A stretch of 64,000 bases of DNA from Rickettsiales bacterium (GCA_025464625.1 JAOAUZ010000002.1:248001-312000); one strand, 5' to 3'. Counted from the first letter of the stretch, positions 8,843-17,893 are shown. Notes: generated by a model not told the origin, from the sequence alone. Program-made: numbers and translations.

Positions 8843-10123
8843 ATGAGTTCAGAACCTAAAGAACAGCAAGCAGGGATTAAAGGCTGGATTGAATATCGCC
8901 TGCCGATTTTTTCGTTTCTTAATAATAGTCTGGGGAATAATTTCCCTGCGCCACGCAATCTCAATTACTGGTGGAATTTCGGTTCTATCGCTGGCATCTG
9001 CCTTGTAATCCAGATTCTAACTGGTTTGTTTTTGTCCATGCACTATACGGCTCACGTTAGCTTTGCATTTGACAGCGTTGAAAAAATTATGCGCGACGTA
9101 AATTACGGCTGGCTGATGCGCTACTCGCACGCTGTTGGTGCATCAATGTTTTTTGTCGTGGTTTATATACATATTTGTCGTGGATTATATTATGGCTCCT
9201 ATAAAGCTCCGCGTGAAATTCTGTGGTGGCTTGGTTTGGTTATTTTCTTGCTGATGATGGCAACTGCTTTCATGGGCTATGTTCTTCCTTGGGGGCAAAT
9301 GAGCTTCTGGGGTGCGACTGTTATCACCAATTTATTCTCAGCAATTCCTGCCGTGGGCGAATCTATTGTGCATTTGCTGTGGGGTGGTTTTTCGGTAGAT
9401 AACCCAACCCTCAACCGTTTTTATTCTCTACATTTTTTATTGCCATTTGCAATTGTTGGTGTTGTTGTTCTGCACATTTGGGCGTTACATCAGCACGGCT
9501 CAAACAACCCACTTGGTATTGATGTTAAAGGCAAGCAGGACACAATTCCTTTGCATCCTTACTATACTTATAAAGATTTTTTTGGATTCGGTGTTTTCTT
9601 TATAGTGTTTGCATGGTTTGTATTTTTCTCGCCAAACTCTCTTGGGCATCCTGATAACTATACGCCTGCCAATCCGATGGTGACACCTCCGCATATTGTG
9701 CCTGAATGGTATTTCCTTCCGTTTTATGCAATTCTGCGCTCAATTCCTGATAAACTTCTTGGAGTTGTAGCAATGTTTGGTTCGCTACTAATTATGTTTG
9801 CACTTCCATGGATTGACCGCTGCAAGGTTCGCAGTGGGAATTTCCGCCCGTTATTTCAAAAGATTTATTGGGTGTTTATCCTAAACGCAATTGTGCTGGG
9901 ATATGTCGGTTCGCAACCTGCCGATTGGGGTATATTATATAGCTTCCTAGATTCCAAAGGAGCTTCCCTGTTGGATATTTCTGTTGGGCGTATCGCAACA
10001 GCTCTTTACTTCTCTTATTTTCCTGTCCTCTGGTTTATCAGCGGTCGTGAAAAAACATTACCACTACCAGTAAGCATTAGCGCAGCTGTGCTAACTAAAA
10101 ACAATAACAATGCACATCACTAA
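8843..10123 (+). CDS. petB: cytochrome b of the bc1 complex
   Basis: A 426-residue cytochrome b with eight expected membrane helices. The bis-histidine haem ligands show the classic 14-residue spacing on two helices: His96 and His110, His197 and His211. The Qo-site PEWY motif is at 287-290 and RYSHAVGAS at 93-101. It oxidises ubiquinol and pumps protons by the Q cycle in the inner membrane. Its stop overlaps the petC ATG (TAATG), so the two are translationally coupled. Confidence 0.96.
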   Translation: MSSEPKEQQAGIKGWIEYRLPIFSFLNNSLGNNFPAPRNLNYWWNFGSIAGICLVIQILTGLFLSMHYTAHVSFAFDSVEKIMRDVNYGWLMRYSHAVGASMFFVVVYIHICRGLYYGSYKAPREILWWLGLVIFLLMMATAFMGYVLPWGQMSFWGATVITNLFSAIPAVGESIVHLLWGGFSVDNPTLNRFYSLHFLLPFAIVGVVVLHIWALHQHGSNNPLGIDVKGKQDTIPLHPYYTYKDFFGFGVFFIVFAWFVFFSPNSLGHPDNYTPANPMVTPPHIVPEWYFLPFYAILRSIPDKLLGVVAMFGSLLIMFALPWIDRCKVRSGNFRPLFQKIYWVFILNAIVLGYVGSQPADWGILYSFLDSKGASLLDISVGRIATALYFSYFPVLWFISGREKTLPLPVSISAAVLTKNNNNAHH

Positions 10124-10899
10124 TGGAACTGAAATATATGAAAAAATCTATTTTGATTGCGGTATCTTTAATAGCAATAAGCGCCAGCGGTTATGCTTTT
10201 GCCAGCAGTGAAGCTCACCTAAAAAAAATTGACTGGAAATCTGACGGTATGTTTGGCACAGTTGATAAGCAGTCTGCACAGCGCGGGCTTCAAGTTTATA
10301 AAGAAGTATGCGCTGCCTGCCATAGCTTGAACCGTATAGCCTTCCGCAATCTTGCCGAGATTGGTTTTTCCGAAGCGGAAATAAAGGCACTGGCAGCAAG
10401 CTACAAAGTAAAAGATGGTCCAAATGATTCTGGTGATATGTTTGAACGCAATGGCTTGCCATCAGATTATTTTGTTCCTCCATTTCCAAATGAGCAAGCT
10501 GCAGGTGCTGGCTTCAATGGCAAAGCTCCACCAGATTTGAGCTTGATTATAAAGGCTCGTCATGATGGTGCTAATTATCTTTATTCACTCCTTACTGGAT
10601 ATGGACAGGCTGTACCAAAGGAAGTTACTTTAACTGATGGTCAGCATTATAATCCTTATTTCGCAGGTGGAAATATATTGATGCCAGCTCCGCTTTCTGA
10701 TGGGCAGGTTACTTATTCTGACGGTACAAAAGCAAACGTTGACCAAATGGCGCGTGACGTTACCAACTTCCTGCAATGGGCCGCTGAACCAGAAATGGAA
10801 GCGCGCAAGCAGATGGGAATAAAAGTATTAATTTACCTCGCCATATTTACTGGTTTCATGTATGTTGCAAAACGTAATTTATGGAAAAAACTCCACTAG
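10123..10899 (+). CDS. petC: cytochrome c1 of the bc1 complex
   Basis: A 258-residue cytochrome c1. A cleavable signal peptide ends near FASS (26-29), the haem site is CAACH at 63-67, Met187 in NILMPAP is the likely axial ligand, and a C-terminal anchor spans about 233-249. Two starts are possible: the ATG overlapping the petB stop at 10123, or an in-frame ATG at 10138 that gives a tidier signal peptide beginning MKKS. I use the coupled start. lptD overlaps its 3' end by 19 bases. Confidence 0.94.
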   Translation: MELKYMKKSILIAVSLIAISASGYAFASSEAHLKKIDWKSDGMFGTVDKQSAQRGLQVYKEVCAACHSLNRIAFRNLAEIGFSEAEIKALAASYKVKDGPNDSGDMFERNGLPSDYFVPPFPNEQAAGAGFNGKAPPDLSLIIKARHDGANYLYSLLTGYGQAVPKEVTLTDGQHYNPYFAGGNILMPAPLSDGQVTYSDGTKANVDQMARDVTNFLQWAAEPEMEARKQMGIKVLIYLAIFTGFMYVAKRNLWKKLH

Positions 10900-13178
10900 A
10901 AAATAGGCAAAAGGAATTGAACATCAGACTAGAGAGAAGCAATAAATTTTTGTCTCGTTCGAGCTTGTATTCCATTGCCTACTGCCTGCTGCCCATTACC
11001 TACTGCCTATTGCCTGCGCCTGCTTTTGCCATTAGCGTTTCTGTTGGGGTTAATCCAACTCCTGTTTTTACTAAAACAAACGTAAAGCCAAAGGTAAAAC
11101 CATCCACAAAGTCGCCTGTTTTGCTCACTGCCGAACATGTGGATTACGATAAAGACTCATCGACCGTATTAGCCAGTGGCAAAGTAGAAATAGTTCAAGG
11201 CGAAACTATTATGCTTGCTGATCAAGTAACATATGATCAAGCAAACAACATTATGACTGCGAGTGGCAATGTCAGCATTTTAGAATCATCAGGCAATGTG
11301 CTTTTTGCCGATAGTTTAGAGCTGAAAGACGACCTCAAATCTGGTGTTATAAAACAGTTCAAAGCTCGTCTTTCTGATAATTCCCTGTTTGTTGCTAATA
11401 GCGCGAAAAAACATGATGAAAATATCACTGAACTATATCAGGCTGTATATTCTCCATGCAAAGTTTGTGCATCAAAAGAAGGTGGTGAATCACCATTATG
11501 GCAACTGCATGCGGATCATATTCTTATTAACCAGCAAAAACAGGAAGTGACTTATAAAAATGCGCTGATGGAAATTTACGGCGTACCAATTTTATATACA
11601 CCATATTTTTCACATCCGACACCAGGAGCTGATAATAAAAGCGGGTTGCTTGAACCAACATTTAAACAATCCACTAACCTTGGCACAGTATATAAACAAC
11701 CAGTTTATTACAGCATCGCCAAAGATAAAGATGTTACCTTCACACCTATTTTTACCACTTTAGAAGGTCCAGTACTTGCTGGAGAATATCGCCAATTATT
11801 TAATAATGGGGCGATGACACTTACTGGCAGTGTGACCAAGCCACAAACGCGTGACGCTGGTGGCGTAACCTCTAAAGGACAGAACTGGCGTGGGCATTTT
11901 GATGGAAAAGGGCAGTTTGCCATAGATAATAAAACTGACTGGGGATTTAATATACGCAGAACCAGCGATGATACTTATTTGCGTCGCTATGATTTTAGCG
12001 AAGATTCCCTTCTTACTTCGCGCATATATGCTGAAAAACGTGATTTTCTTACAGAGTTCAGTGGTGATAAATCGCGCAGTTTTGCCAGTGTGCAAACACT
12101 TAAATTTGATGGTCTGACTGCTGCCGATAATTCGCGTACCGCACCTGTTATACTGCCATTGATGGATTTCAATTGGGAATCTGCACCAAGTTTATATAAC
12201 GGGCGATTCTCTATGGACGGCAATCTCATGTCACTAACTCGCCAGCAAGGGGCAGAAAGTAGACGTATTTCAACCGCCGCTGGCTGGAAGCTACCATACA
12301 TAACATCTGACGGACAAATAATCGAATTTGCAACTCAACTTCGTACGGATATTTATTGGGTAAAAGATCAGCCTCTCGCAAGTAACGAAAATTACAATGG
12401 GCAAACTGGGCGAGTGATTCCACAGGCATCCCTGACTTGGCGTTACCCATTCATCAATCAATTTGAGCAGGGGAATTTGCTGCTAGAACCAATTGTGATG
12501 CTGGCTGCCAGCCCCAACAGCAGTAACTCAAATAAAATTCCTAACGAAGATTCACAAGTTCCAGAATTCAATACCAGCAATTTATTCAGTCCTAATCGCT
12601 TCGCTGGTTATGACCGCGTGGAAACTGGCGCACAAGCAGCCTATGGTCTGCGTGGACAGGCACAAATATATGGCAATAAATATATAGACTGGTTAGTTGG
12701 ACAACATTACCGCCAGAATACATCTAATAATTTTCCATATACTAATAATAGCACCAGTAATTTATCTGATTATGTCGGTAAAATGGATGTTTATTACGAT
12801 CCATTCACTATATCCTATCGTACCCGCCTTGATAAAGACAGCCTCGCTTTCAATCAGAATGAGGTGGCTGGTTCGGTAAATTATGATCCAATAATACTCA
12901 GTACCTCCTATCTCTCTCTTAAAAATGACCCTACCTTACAAAACAAAGAGGAAATAAGCGGAACTTTTGGAGTAAATCTAACCAAGCAATGGAATTGGGG
13001 TGTTGGCGCAACCCGTAACATAGAACTGGGAAGTCTGAGTAGTGCTTCTACAAGCCTAACTTTCCAGAACGAATGTCTTTATATGACCAATAGTTTTGGT
13101 AGAAACTACACTTTTGATCGTGATATCAAACCATCTACCACTTATATGTTTCGCGTTTCATTCAAAAATCTGGACTAA
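10881..13178 (+). CDS. lptD: LPS-assembly outer-membrane protein LptD
   Basis: A 765-residue protein with an N-terminal LptA/OstA-like beta-jellyroll (about 80-180: repeated 'A..V.YD....V.A.G.V' patterns) and a long beta-barrel ending in an aromatic Phe/Arg-rich strand at the C-terminus. Cys193, Cys196 and Cys732 could form the inter-domain disulfides known in LptD. It inserts LPS into the outer leaflet with LptE, and SurA, encoded next, is its known chaperone. The signal sequence (about 28-49) is unusual: its hydrophobic core is encoded by a degenerate short tandem repeat. The start lies inside petC. Confidence 0.92.
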   Translation: MEKTPLENRQKELNIRLERSNKFLSRSSLYSIAYCLLPITYCLLPAPAFAISVSVGVNPTPVFTKTNVKPKVKPSTKSPVLLTAEHVDYDKDSSTVLASGKVEIVQGETIMLADQVTYDQANNIMTASGNVSILESSGNVLFADSLELKDDLKSGVIKQFKARLSDNSLFVANSAKKHDENITELYQAVYSPCKVCASKEGGESPLWQLHADHILINQQKQEVTYKNALMEIYGVPILYTPYFSHPTPGADNKSGLLEPTFKQSTNLGTVYKQPVYYSIAKDKDVTFTPIFTTLEGPVLAGEYRQLFNNGAMTLTGSVTKPQTRDAGGVTSKGQNWRGHFDGKGQFAIDNKTDWGFNIRRTSDDTYLRRYDFSEDSLLTSRIYAEKRDFLTEFSGDKSRSFASVQTLKFDGLTAADNSRTAPVILPLMDFNWESAPSLYNGRFSMDGNLMSLTRQQGAESRRISTAAGWKLPYITSDGQIIEFATQLRTDIYWVKDQPLASNENYNGQTGRVIPQASLTWRYPFINQFEQGNLLLEPIVMLAASPNSSNSNKIPNEDSQVPEFNTSNLFSPNRFAGYDRVETGAQAAYGLRGQAQIYGNKYIDWLVGQHYRQNTSNNFPYTNNSTSNLSDYVGKMDVYYDPFTISYRTRLDKDSLAFNQNEVAGSVNYDPIILSTSYLSLKNDPTLQNKEEISGTFGVNLTKQWNWGVGATRNIELGSLSSASTSLTFQNECLYMTNSFGRNYTFDRDIKPSTTYMFRVSFKNLD
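10973..11020. repeat. degenerate GCCTACTGCC-type tandem repeat in lptD
   Basis: About five imperfect copies of a 9-10 base unit (versions of ATTGCCTACTGCCT) in a row. Translated, they supply alternating AYCLLP/TYCLLP blocks that make the hydrophobic core of the LptD signal sequence. Confidence 0.7.
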
Positions 13179-13183
13179 ATATC

Positions 13184-14509
13184 ATGCTTAAACCGCGCCT
13201 ATTTTCACTGCTTACTTTCTGTACGGCATTAACAATAGCAACCATAAGTGGCGGTGCTGATTGCTGGGCAAAAAATGAAATAAAAACTGAGCCGCAAACT
13301 GGTGGCGCACTGAACATAGCTGCTGTAGTTGGTGAGCAAGCAATATCTTCTTTCGATGTTGATAGCCGTATAAAATTTATTATCGCTACCACCAAAATAT
13401 CTAACTCTCCAGATACTATTGCAAACATAAGACCGCAAGTTATACGCACCCTGATTGATGAATCATTGCAACTGCAAGAAGCCGAAAAAAATAATATAAG
13501 AATAGATGATAACGAAGTTGAACAAGCAATAGCTGGTATAGAAACACAGCGTGGAATGCCCGCTGGTGGAATTGCTAACATGCTGGCAGCGAGTCATGTG
13601 CCAGAAAAAACTTTTAAAGACCAGATACGCGCCCAGTTAGCTTGGGGTAAATTGTTGGGAAGAACTGTTCGCCCACGAATAAAAATAAGCGATGATGAAG
13701 TTGCGCTTGCACAAGGACATATATCTTCATCAGAACAAGAGCCAATAAATATTAAAGAAGTAGAAATTTCTGTAATTAATTTGCCAGTAGAAAAACCACA
13801 ACAGGAAACTGATGCAAAAAAGCTTATCGAAAAGCTCCATGGTGAACTACGCAAGGGAGCAAATTTTGAAGAAGTTGCAAAACAATTTTCCGCAGCTGGT
13901 GATGGTAAATCATTCTGGATACGCCCAGCACAATTAGACCCTACAATAGCTCAAGCTCTCAAGAATACCAAAGCAGGAACCTACACTGCACCTATTCGCA
14001 CCCGTGATGGATTCAGTATAATCAAGCTGCTGAATGTAAAAGCAAATAAAAACCGTGAAAAAATCGCAAAAAGTCATACTGAAGTAAGTATGAAAGAAAT
14101 TCTATTAAAGCTGAAGCCTACCGCCAACGAAAAAGAAGTTGATGTGTTATTAAAAATAGGGGAAGAGGTTTCTAAAAACCCAGGAAATTGTCAGGACAAA
14201 GGGGTGGCTAACATCAGTAATTTAGACGATTTTGATATTGTAGTTAATTTCCGCAAAGCGGCACTGTCAGAATTACCTCCTGCGCTACGGAGCATCAGCG
14301 AAACTCTAAAAATCGGTGACGTGTCCATACCATTCGCCAGTGCTGAAGGTATTAGGCTATACATGCTTTGTGATAGAAAAGAAGTTGCTGGCACTCCTGC
14401 CAATCTTGATAAGGTTAAGGAAGGGTTGTTTCGGCAAAAATTTGACCTTGAAGCGCAAAAATACCTACGCGATGTACGTCGCGAAGCATTTATTAACATC
14501 CGCCAATAG
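13184..14509 (+). CDS. surA: periplasmic peptidyl-prolyl isomerase/chaperone SurA
   Basis: A 441-residue SurA-type protein. A signal peptide (about 1-29) is followed by the SurA N-terminal chaperone domain (about 42-170, with the AAVVGEQAISSFDVDSRI start typical of the family). Parvulin-like regions follow: FEEVAKQFSAAGDGKSFWI with ..TKAGTYTAPIRTRDGFSIIKL around 220-285, and a second, weaker one to about 410. It assists outer-membrane protein folding, notably LptD encoded just upstream. The gap to lptD is 5 bases. pdxA and ksgA, which often follow in alphaproteobacteria, are absent here. Confidence 0.9.
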   Translation: MLKPRLFSLLTFCTALTIATISGGADCWAKNEIKTEPQTGGALNIAAVVGEQAISSFDVDSRIKFIIATTKISNSPDTIANIRPQVIRTLIDESLQLQEAEKNNIRIDDNEVEQAIAGIETQRGMPAGGIANMLAASHVPEKTFKDQIRAQLAWGKLLGRTVRPRIKISDDEVALAQGHISSSEQEPINIKEVEISVINLPVEKPQQETDAKKLIEKLHGELRKGANFEEVAKQFSAAGDGKSFWIRPAQLDPTIAQALKNTKAGTYTAPIRTRDGFSIIKLLNVKANKNREKIAKSHTEVSMKEILLKLKPTANEKEVDVLLKIGEEVSKNPGNCQDKGVANISNLDDFDIVVNFRKAALSELPPALRSISETLKIGDVSIPFASAEGIRLYMLCDRKEVAGTPANLDKVKEGLFRQKFDLEAQKYLRDVRREAFINIRQ

Positions 14510-14732
14510 AGGAATGCCAGTTTATTGTTATAAATCAAATTATTATCTACAATTAACTAAATTGTCATAAAATGTTCGCAATTCTCTGATTTACAAACGT
14601 CATAAATTCAGGGTATTGTTAGGTTATCTACCTTATTGCCATGTACGTCATGACTATAAGTAGGGTAGATTTTTACATTTAGCGCGGGTAATTCTGCGTT
14701 TTTTAACAATTTAGTTTTAAAGGAAAAGTTTT
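14510..14732. promoter_or_regulatory. pilin gene leader with inverted repeat
   Basis: A 223-base non-coding leader before the VirB2-like gene, AT-rich. It contains ATCTACC (14626-14632) and its complement GGTAGAT (14664-14670), with extra TTAT/ATAA pairing inside, which could form a stem or an operator. AAAGGAAAAG about 8 bases before the ATG at 14733 is a good Shine-Dalgarno. I cannot fix a -35/-10 pair confidently. Confidence 0.4.
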
Positions 14733-15080
14733 ATGAAAACTCAAACTAAAAACCTTGCTACCGCTTGGCAGACCTCTCTTTTGGTAATGTTCAGCGCAAT
14801 CGTTGTTATGATGCCAGAAATGGCTTTAGCTGCTGCTGCTGCTGGTGGTGGTGACACAGTAATCGGTAACATGCTTTGTACTGTTGTTGGATTCTTCACT
14901 GGTAACGCTGGTCGCGGTCTTGCTACCCTCGCTATCATCATCATCGGCGTTGGTGCGTTGATGGGTAAAGTATCTTGGGGTATGGCTATCATCGTTGGTC
15001 TTGGTATCTCTTTGATCTTCGGTGCTGCTGCGATGGTAGACAGCTTGAACTCTGGTGGTTCAGGTTGCACAGCTCCTTAA
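14733..15080 (+). CDS. VirB2/TrbC-family type IV secretion pilin
   Basis: A 115-residue pilin precursor. A signal peptide (about 1-36, ending AAAAA) precedes a short polar stretch, then two hydrophobic helices (about 62-78 and 82-104) joined by the small MGKVSWG loop, the VirB2/TrbC architecture. Cys49 and Cys112 could form a disulfide. The segment NAGRGLATLAIIIIG...GKVSWGMAI strongly resembles rickettsial VirB2. VirB2 subunits build the T4SS pilus. No other virB gene is in the window, so this is a single-gene unit with its own leader and a strong terminator. Its Gly/Ala codons look biased, suggesting high expression (inference). Confidence 0.85.
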   Translation: MKTQTKNLATAWQTSLLVMFSAIVVMMPEMALAAAAAGGGDTVIGNMLCTVVGFFTGNAGRGLATLAIIIIGVGALMGKVSWGMAIIVGLGISLIFGAAAMVDSLNSGGSGCTAP

Positions 15081-15103
15081 TCTTAAGGAACTTAGTAATA
15101 AAA

Positions 15104-15136
15104 AACCTGCCAGAGGAAACTCTGGCAGGTTTTTTT
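15104..15136. terminator. intrinsic terminator after the pilin gene
   Basis: Perfect 12-base stem AACCTGCCAGAG / CTCTGGCAGGTT around a GAAA tetraloop, preceded by an A-run and followed by seven Ts. It lies 23 bases after the pilin stop; because the A-run makes it bidirectional, it may also end the convergent PEBP gene. Confidence 0.92.
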
Positions 15137-15791
15137 ATTTCACAAAATTACTGTAAGTGCCAACCAACTCACTTTTTGCCAAAGAATGTTTTTCAAGCTC
15201 TTTTACAATATCATCGCCTTTTGTATTTTCCTTTATCTCTAAGGCAGCAACATCAAGCGCATAAACAATAAAATGGTAATGGTGCAGGCGAGCATCATTA
15301 AATGGTGGGCATGGTCCATCATATCCTAGAAAAGTCTCAGCTGGTTTATCTTTTATGAAAGAAGCAAAATCATTTACCAGAGATTTTCCGCTAGTAAAAT
15401 TTTTGCCTGCACCTTCTGCTATTTCTGTTACGCTGGCTGGAATATCAAACTGCACCCAATGATAAAAATTCTGCCGTGGAAAATCTTCAGCAATAGTTTT
15501 TCCTTCTTTGTTAGCATCATCAAATTTGGCAGGCACATCAGGATCAACCACCACCAAAGCAAATGATTTTGTTTCCTTAGGCGCACCTGCCCATGAAAGC
15601 TGCGGGCTGATATTGGCTGCATCTTTCGTTTTACCCTTGCCATCTGGCGCGCAGTAAGCAAATTTATCAGCAATCGGCTTGCCATTTTCTATGCTGGTTG
15701 AAGTTACTGTTAGATTTCCTGCTTCCGCAAATGCGAAAGTTGAAAATAAACAGGATGTTACAAAGGCTGTTTTGGCTAAAGAATATTTCAT
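15135..15791 (-). CDS. YbhB/YbcL-type PEBP-family protein, exported
   Basis: A 218-residue protein with a signal peptide (MKYSLAKTAFV...FAFAEA, cleavage near 23) and a phosphatidylethanolamine-binding-protein fold. Family motifs are ISPQLSWAGAP, FALVVVDPDVP, FYHWVQFDIP, the GYDGPCPP anion-binding segment and HHYHFIVYALD. Bacterial PEBPs have no firmly known role. The start at 15791 was chosen for the signal peptide; the frame continues upstream to 16292 only as the antisense of nfuA. It shares a 91-base divergent intergenic region with nfuA. Confidence 0.9.
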   Translation of the reverse strand: MKYSLAKTAFVTSCLFSTFAFAEAGNLTVTSTSIENGKPIADKFAYCAPDGKGKTKDAANISPQLSWAGAPKETKSFALVVVDPDVPAKFDDANKEGKTIAEDFPRQNFYHWVQFDIPASVTEIAEGAGKNFTSGKSLVNDFASFIKDKPAETFLGYDGPCPPFNDARLHHYHFIVYALDVAALEIKENTKGDDIVKELEKHSLAKSELVGTYSNFVK

Positions 15792-15830
15792 AAACTCTCC
15801 ACTATTTAGTTTGTTGAACTTCTGCGAATA

Positions 15831-15848
15831 AAGCCTATATATAGGCTT
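15831..15848. promoter_or_regulatory. 18-base perfect palindrome between PEBP gene and nfuA
   Basis: AAGCCTATATATAGGCTT is identical on both strands. It lies 35 bases before nfuA and 40 bases before the divergent PEBP start, a good position for an operator bound by a dimeric regulator controlling one or both genes. I do not recognise the motif as a known iron or Fe-S regulator box. Confidence 0.5.
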
Positions 15849-15882
15849 CGTAATCAAATCATCAATAAAAATAGTAGAAATC

Positions 15883-16431
15883 ATGTTCATACAAACCGAA
15901 GTAACTCCCAATCCGCTGACGCTGAAATTTATTCCTGACGTAACTGTTATGGAATCTGGTACTGCGTTTTTCACTAATGCCGAAGATGCCACCATCTCGC
16001 CACTTGCAGTTGAGCTATTCGCAATCGAAGGTGTAACTGCTGTATTCTTGGGCGGAGATTTTATCACCGTAACTAAAGATGAAGCCAGTGACTGGAGCGT
16101 TCTTAAAGCTCCGCTGCTCACCAGCATTATGGATTTCTTCGTTGCAAAAAAACCTGTGATGCTTTCCAGCAAAAAAGAAGCTGTTGCAACAAATGAAAAT
16201 GACAGCGACCTCGTGAAACAAATTAAAGAACTGATTGAAACCCGTGTTCGCCCAGCAGTCGCGCAGGATGGTGGTGATATTATTTTCCACAATTTCAGTG
16301 ATGGTATTGTGCAATTGGAGCTACACGGCTCTTGCTCTGGCTGCCCAAGCTCAACTGTGACTCTTAAAAACGGGATAGAAAATATGCTGAAGCACTACAT
16401 CCCAGAAGTAATTGCCGTTGAGGCGGTGTGA
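15883..16431 (+). CDS. NfuA-like Fe-S cluster carrier (NifU family)
   Basis: A 182-residue Nfu protein with the Nfu N-terminal domain (about 1-90, beginning IQTEVTPNPLTLKF) and the C-terminal NifU-like scaffold (about 107-180). Cys151 and Cys154 in CSGCPS bind a bridging 4Fe-4S cluster in a dimer and hand it to client proteins; the Rieske protein uses a different cluster. Length fits the alphaproteobacterial form (about 185). Its stop overlaps the methyltransferase ATG (TGATG), tying a housekeeping gene to a restriction-modification pair. Confidence 0.92.
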   Translation: MFIQTEVTPNPLTLKFIPDVTVMESGTAFFTNAEDATISPLAVELFAIEGVTAVFLGGDFITVTKDEASDWSVLKAPLLTSIMDFFVAKKPVMLSSKKEAVATNENDSDLVKQIKELIETRVRPAVAQDGGDIIFHNFSDGIVQLELHGSCSGCPSSTVTLKNGIENMLKHYIPEVIAVEAV

Positions 16432-17345
16432 TGGTAGAAAATTCATTTTCTCAATTTGCAGATAGCTTTCGACCAGCATTATTTTTGCGCGAAGCAGAAA
16501 CTGCTGCATACAAACATCAAGAACCAAAAAACACTGTAAAATTAGCATATTGCAGTGACAAGAAAGATGCTTATTTGTTCCAAGCAGATTGCTTGGAAAT
16601 GATGGATAAGATGATTGTAAAACATCCTGAAGGTTGTTTTGATATGATTTTTGCCGATCCGCCATATTTTCTCTCCAATGGAGGAATATCATGCCAAGCA
16701 GGAAAAATGGTTTCTGTAAATAAAGGTAAATGGGATAAGTCACAGGGTGCAGAAGCAAATCATGCTTTTAATCTGGAATGGCTGAAACGTTGCCAGAAAC
16801 TGCTCAAACCAAACGGTACAATCTGGATTTCTGGAACAATGCACGTTATTTATTCTATAGGCTACGCATTACAACAACTTGATTATAAATTGCTAAACGA
16901 CATTATTTGGGAGAAACCGAATCCACCGCCAAATCTAGCCTGCCGCTACTTTACCCACTCAACTGAAACTGTTTTATGGGCTGCAAAAAATTCTAAATCC
17001 AAGCATGTTTTTAATTATGCGGATATGCGTGCCGAAAATAGCGGAAAACAAATGAAATCCGTATGGAGGTTTACTTCTCCACCAAACGCTGAGAAAACAC
17101 ATGGTAAACACCCAACCCAAAAACCTCTGTCTTTGGTAGAACGTTGTATTTTATCGTCCACCAATAAAGGTGATTTTATATTAGATCCGTTTGCTGGAAG
17201 CTCCACCACAGGCGTTGCTGCCACGACTCATAATCGGCGCTTTTGTGGTATAGAGTTAGAAAATGAGTACATAGATCTTTCAATCAAAAGATTGAAGGAA
17301 TCGAAGACCCTGCCCAGAATGACCAGTAAAATGGAGTACGCATGA
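16431..17345 (+). CDS. DpnA-like DNA adenine methyltransferase (probably GATC)
   Basis: A 304-residue beta-class amino-methyltransferase. The catalytic block FADPPYFLSNGGIS comes first (about 75-88) and the AdoMet-binding block DPFAGSSTTGV last (about 255-265). Between them WISGTMHVIYSIGYALQQ, NPPPNLACRYFTHSTET and GKHPTQKPLSLVERCI closely resemble DpnA/M2.DpnII, which methylates adenine in GATC; the GATC target is inferred from that likeness. It starts at the ATG overlapping the nfuA stop and overlaps the nuclease start (ATGA). It probably protects host DNA from the partner nuclease. Confidence 0.88.
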   Translation: MVENSFSQFADSFRPALFLREAETAAYKHQEPKNTVKLAYCSDKKDAYLFQADCLEMMDKMIVKHPEGCFDMIFADPPYFLSNGGISCQAGKMVSVNKGKWDKSQGAEANHAFNLEWLKRCQKLLKPNGTIWISGTMHVIYSIGYALQQLDYKLLNDIIWEKPNPPPNLACRYFTHSTETVLWAAKNSKSKHVFNYADMRAENSGKQMKSVWRFTSPPNAEKTHGKHPTQKPLSLVERCILSSTNKGDFILDPFAGSSTTGVAATTHNRRFCGIELENEYIDLSIKRLKESKTLPRMTSKMEYA

Positions 17346-17893
17346 AAGAAGGTGGTATTGGTGGGGGGAAAACTGTAACAGGTTTACATTTTGAAAAAAA
17401 AGTAGATTTCCAGACTTTGTTGCTTGGCATTGATGGTTATTATATAAAAGAAAATCCTAAAAAATCAAAGCGTGCAGGAAGTGATGTTTATTTTTATGAT
17501 GAATTAGTTGCAAGATGTTTTAAAAAATACGATTTTTATAAATTTCTTGACGAAAAAAACATCGATTGGAAGCCTATGGTTTCTGCTAGATTAGTGCCAG
17601 ATGATGCTTTATTAGTTATTGTGCGTGAAACACTTTTTATCATTGAAGTAAAATATCAACAAGGCACTGGTTCTGTGGATGAAAAATTGCAAACTTGTGA
17701 TTTTAAGAGAAAGAAATATTTAAAACTTGTTTCTAGTTTAGGGTTGAAAGTTGAATATGTGTATGTGTTGAGTGATTGGTTCAAAGCACCTAGATACAAA
17801 GATACATTGGACTATGTACATAGCGTAAATTGTCACTATAAATTCAATGAGTTACCCCTAGCATGGTTAGGGCTTCCAATTGGCAACAGATAA
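17342..17893 (+). CDS. PD-(D/E)XK nuclease, probable restriction endonuclease
   Basis: A 183-residue protein with a PD-(D/E)XK core: Pro86-Asp87 after a beta strand and, 15 residues on, Glu102-Val-Lys104 (IIEVKYQQ), followed by the conserved VDEKLQTCDFKRKKY helix. I know this family as stand-alone PD-(D/E)XK proteins next to methyltransferases. Coupling by ATGA overlap to the DpnA-like methyltransferase makes it the likely cleaving partner of a type II restriction-modification system. It is not the classical DpnII/MboI enzyme, so its target is inferred only from its partner. secF follows 12 bases later. Confidence 0.75.
   Translation: MKEGGIGGGKTVTGLHFEKKVDFQTLLLGIDGYYIKENPKKSKRAGSDVYFYDELVARCFKKYDFYKFLDEKNIDWKPMVSARLVPDDALLVIVRETLFIIEVKYQQGTGSVDEKLQTCDFKRKKYLKLVSSLGLKVEYVYVLSDWFKAPRYKDTLDYVHSVNCHYKFNELPLAWLGLPIGNR

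Noticed and set aside
14741-15070. Minus-strand frame opposite the VirB2-like gene
   Set aside because: It is a shadow of the Gly/Ala-rich pilin codons; no start context and no recognisable features.
15792-16292. Upstream extension of the PEBP reading frame by about 167 residues
   Set aside because: It is the antisense of nfuA, and a clear signal peptide starts at 15791.
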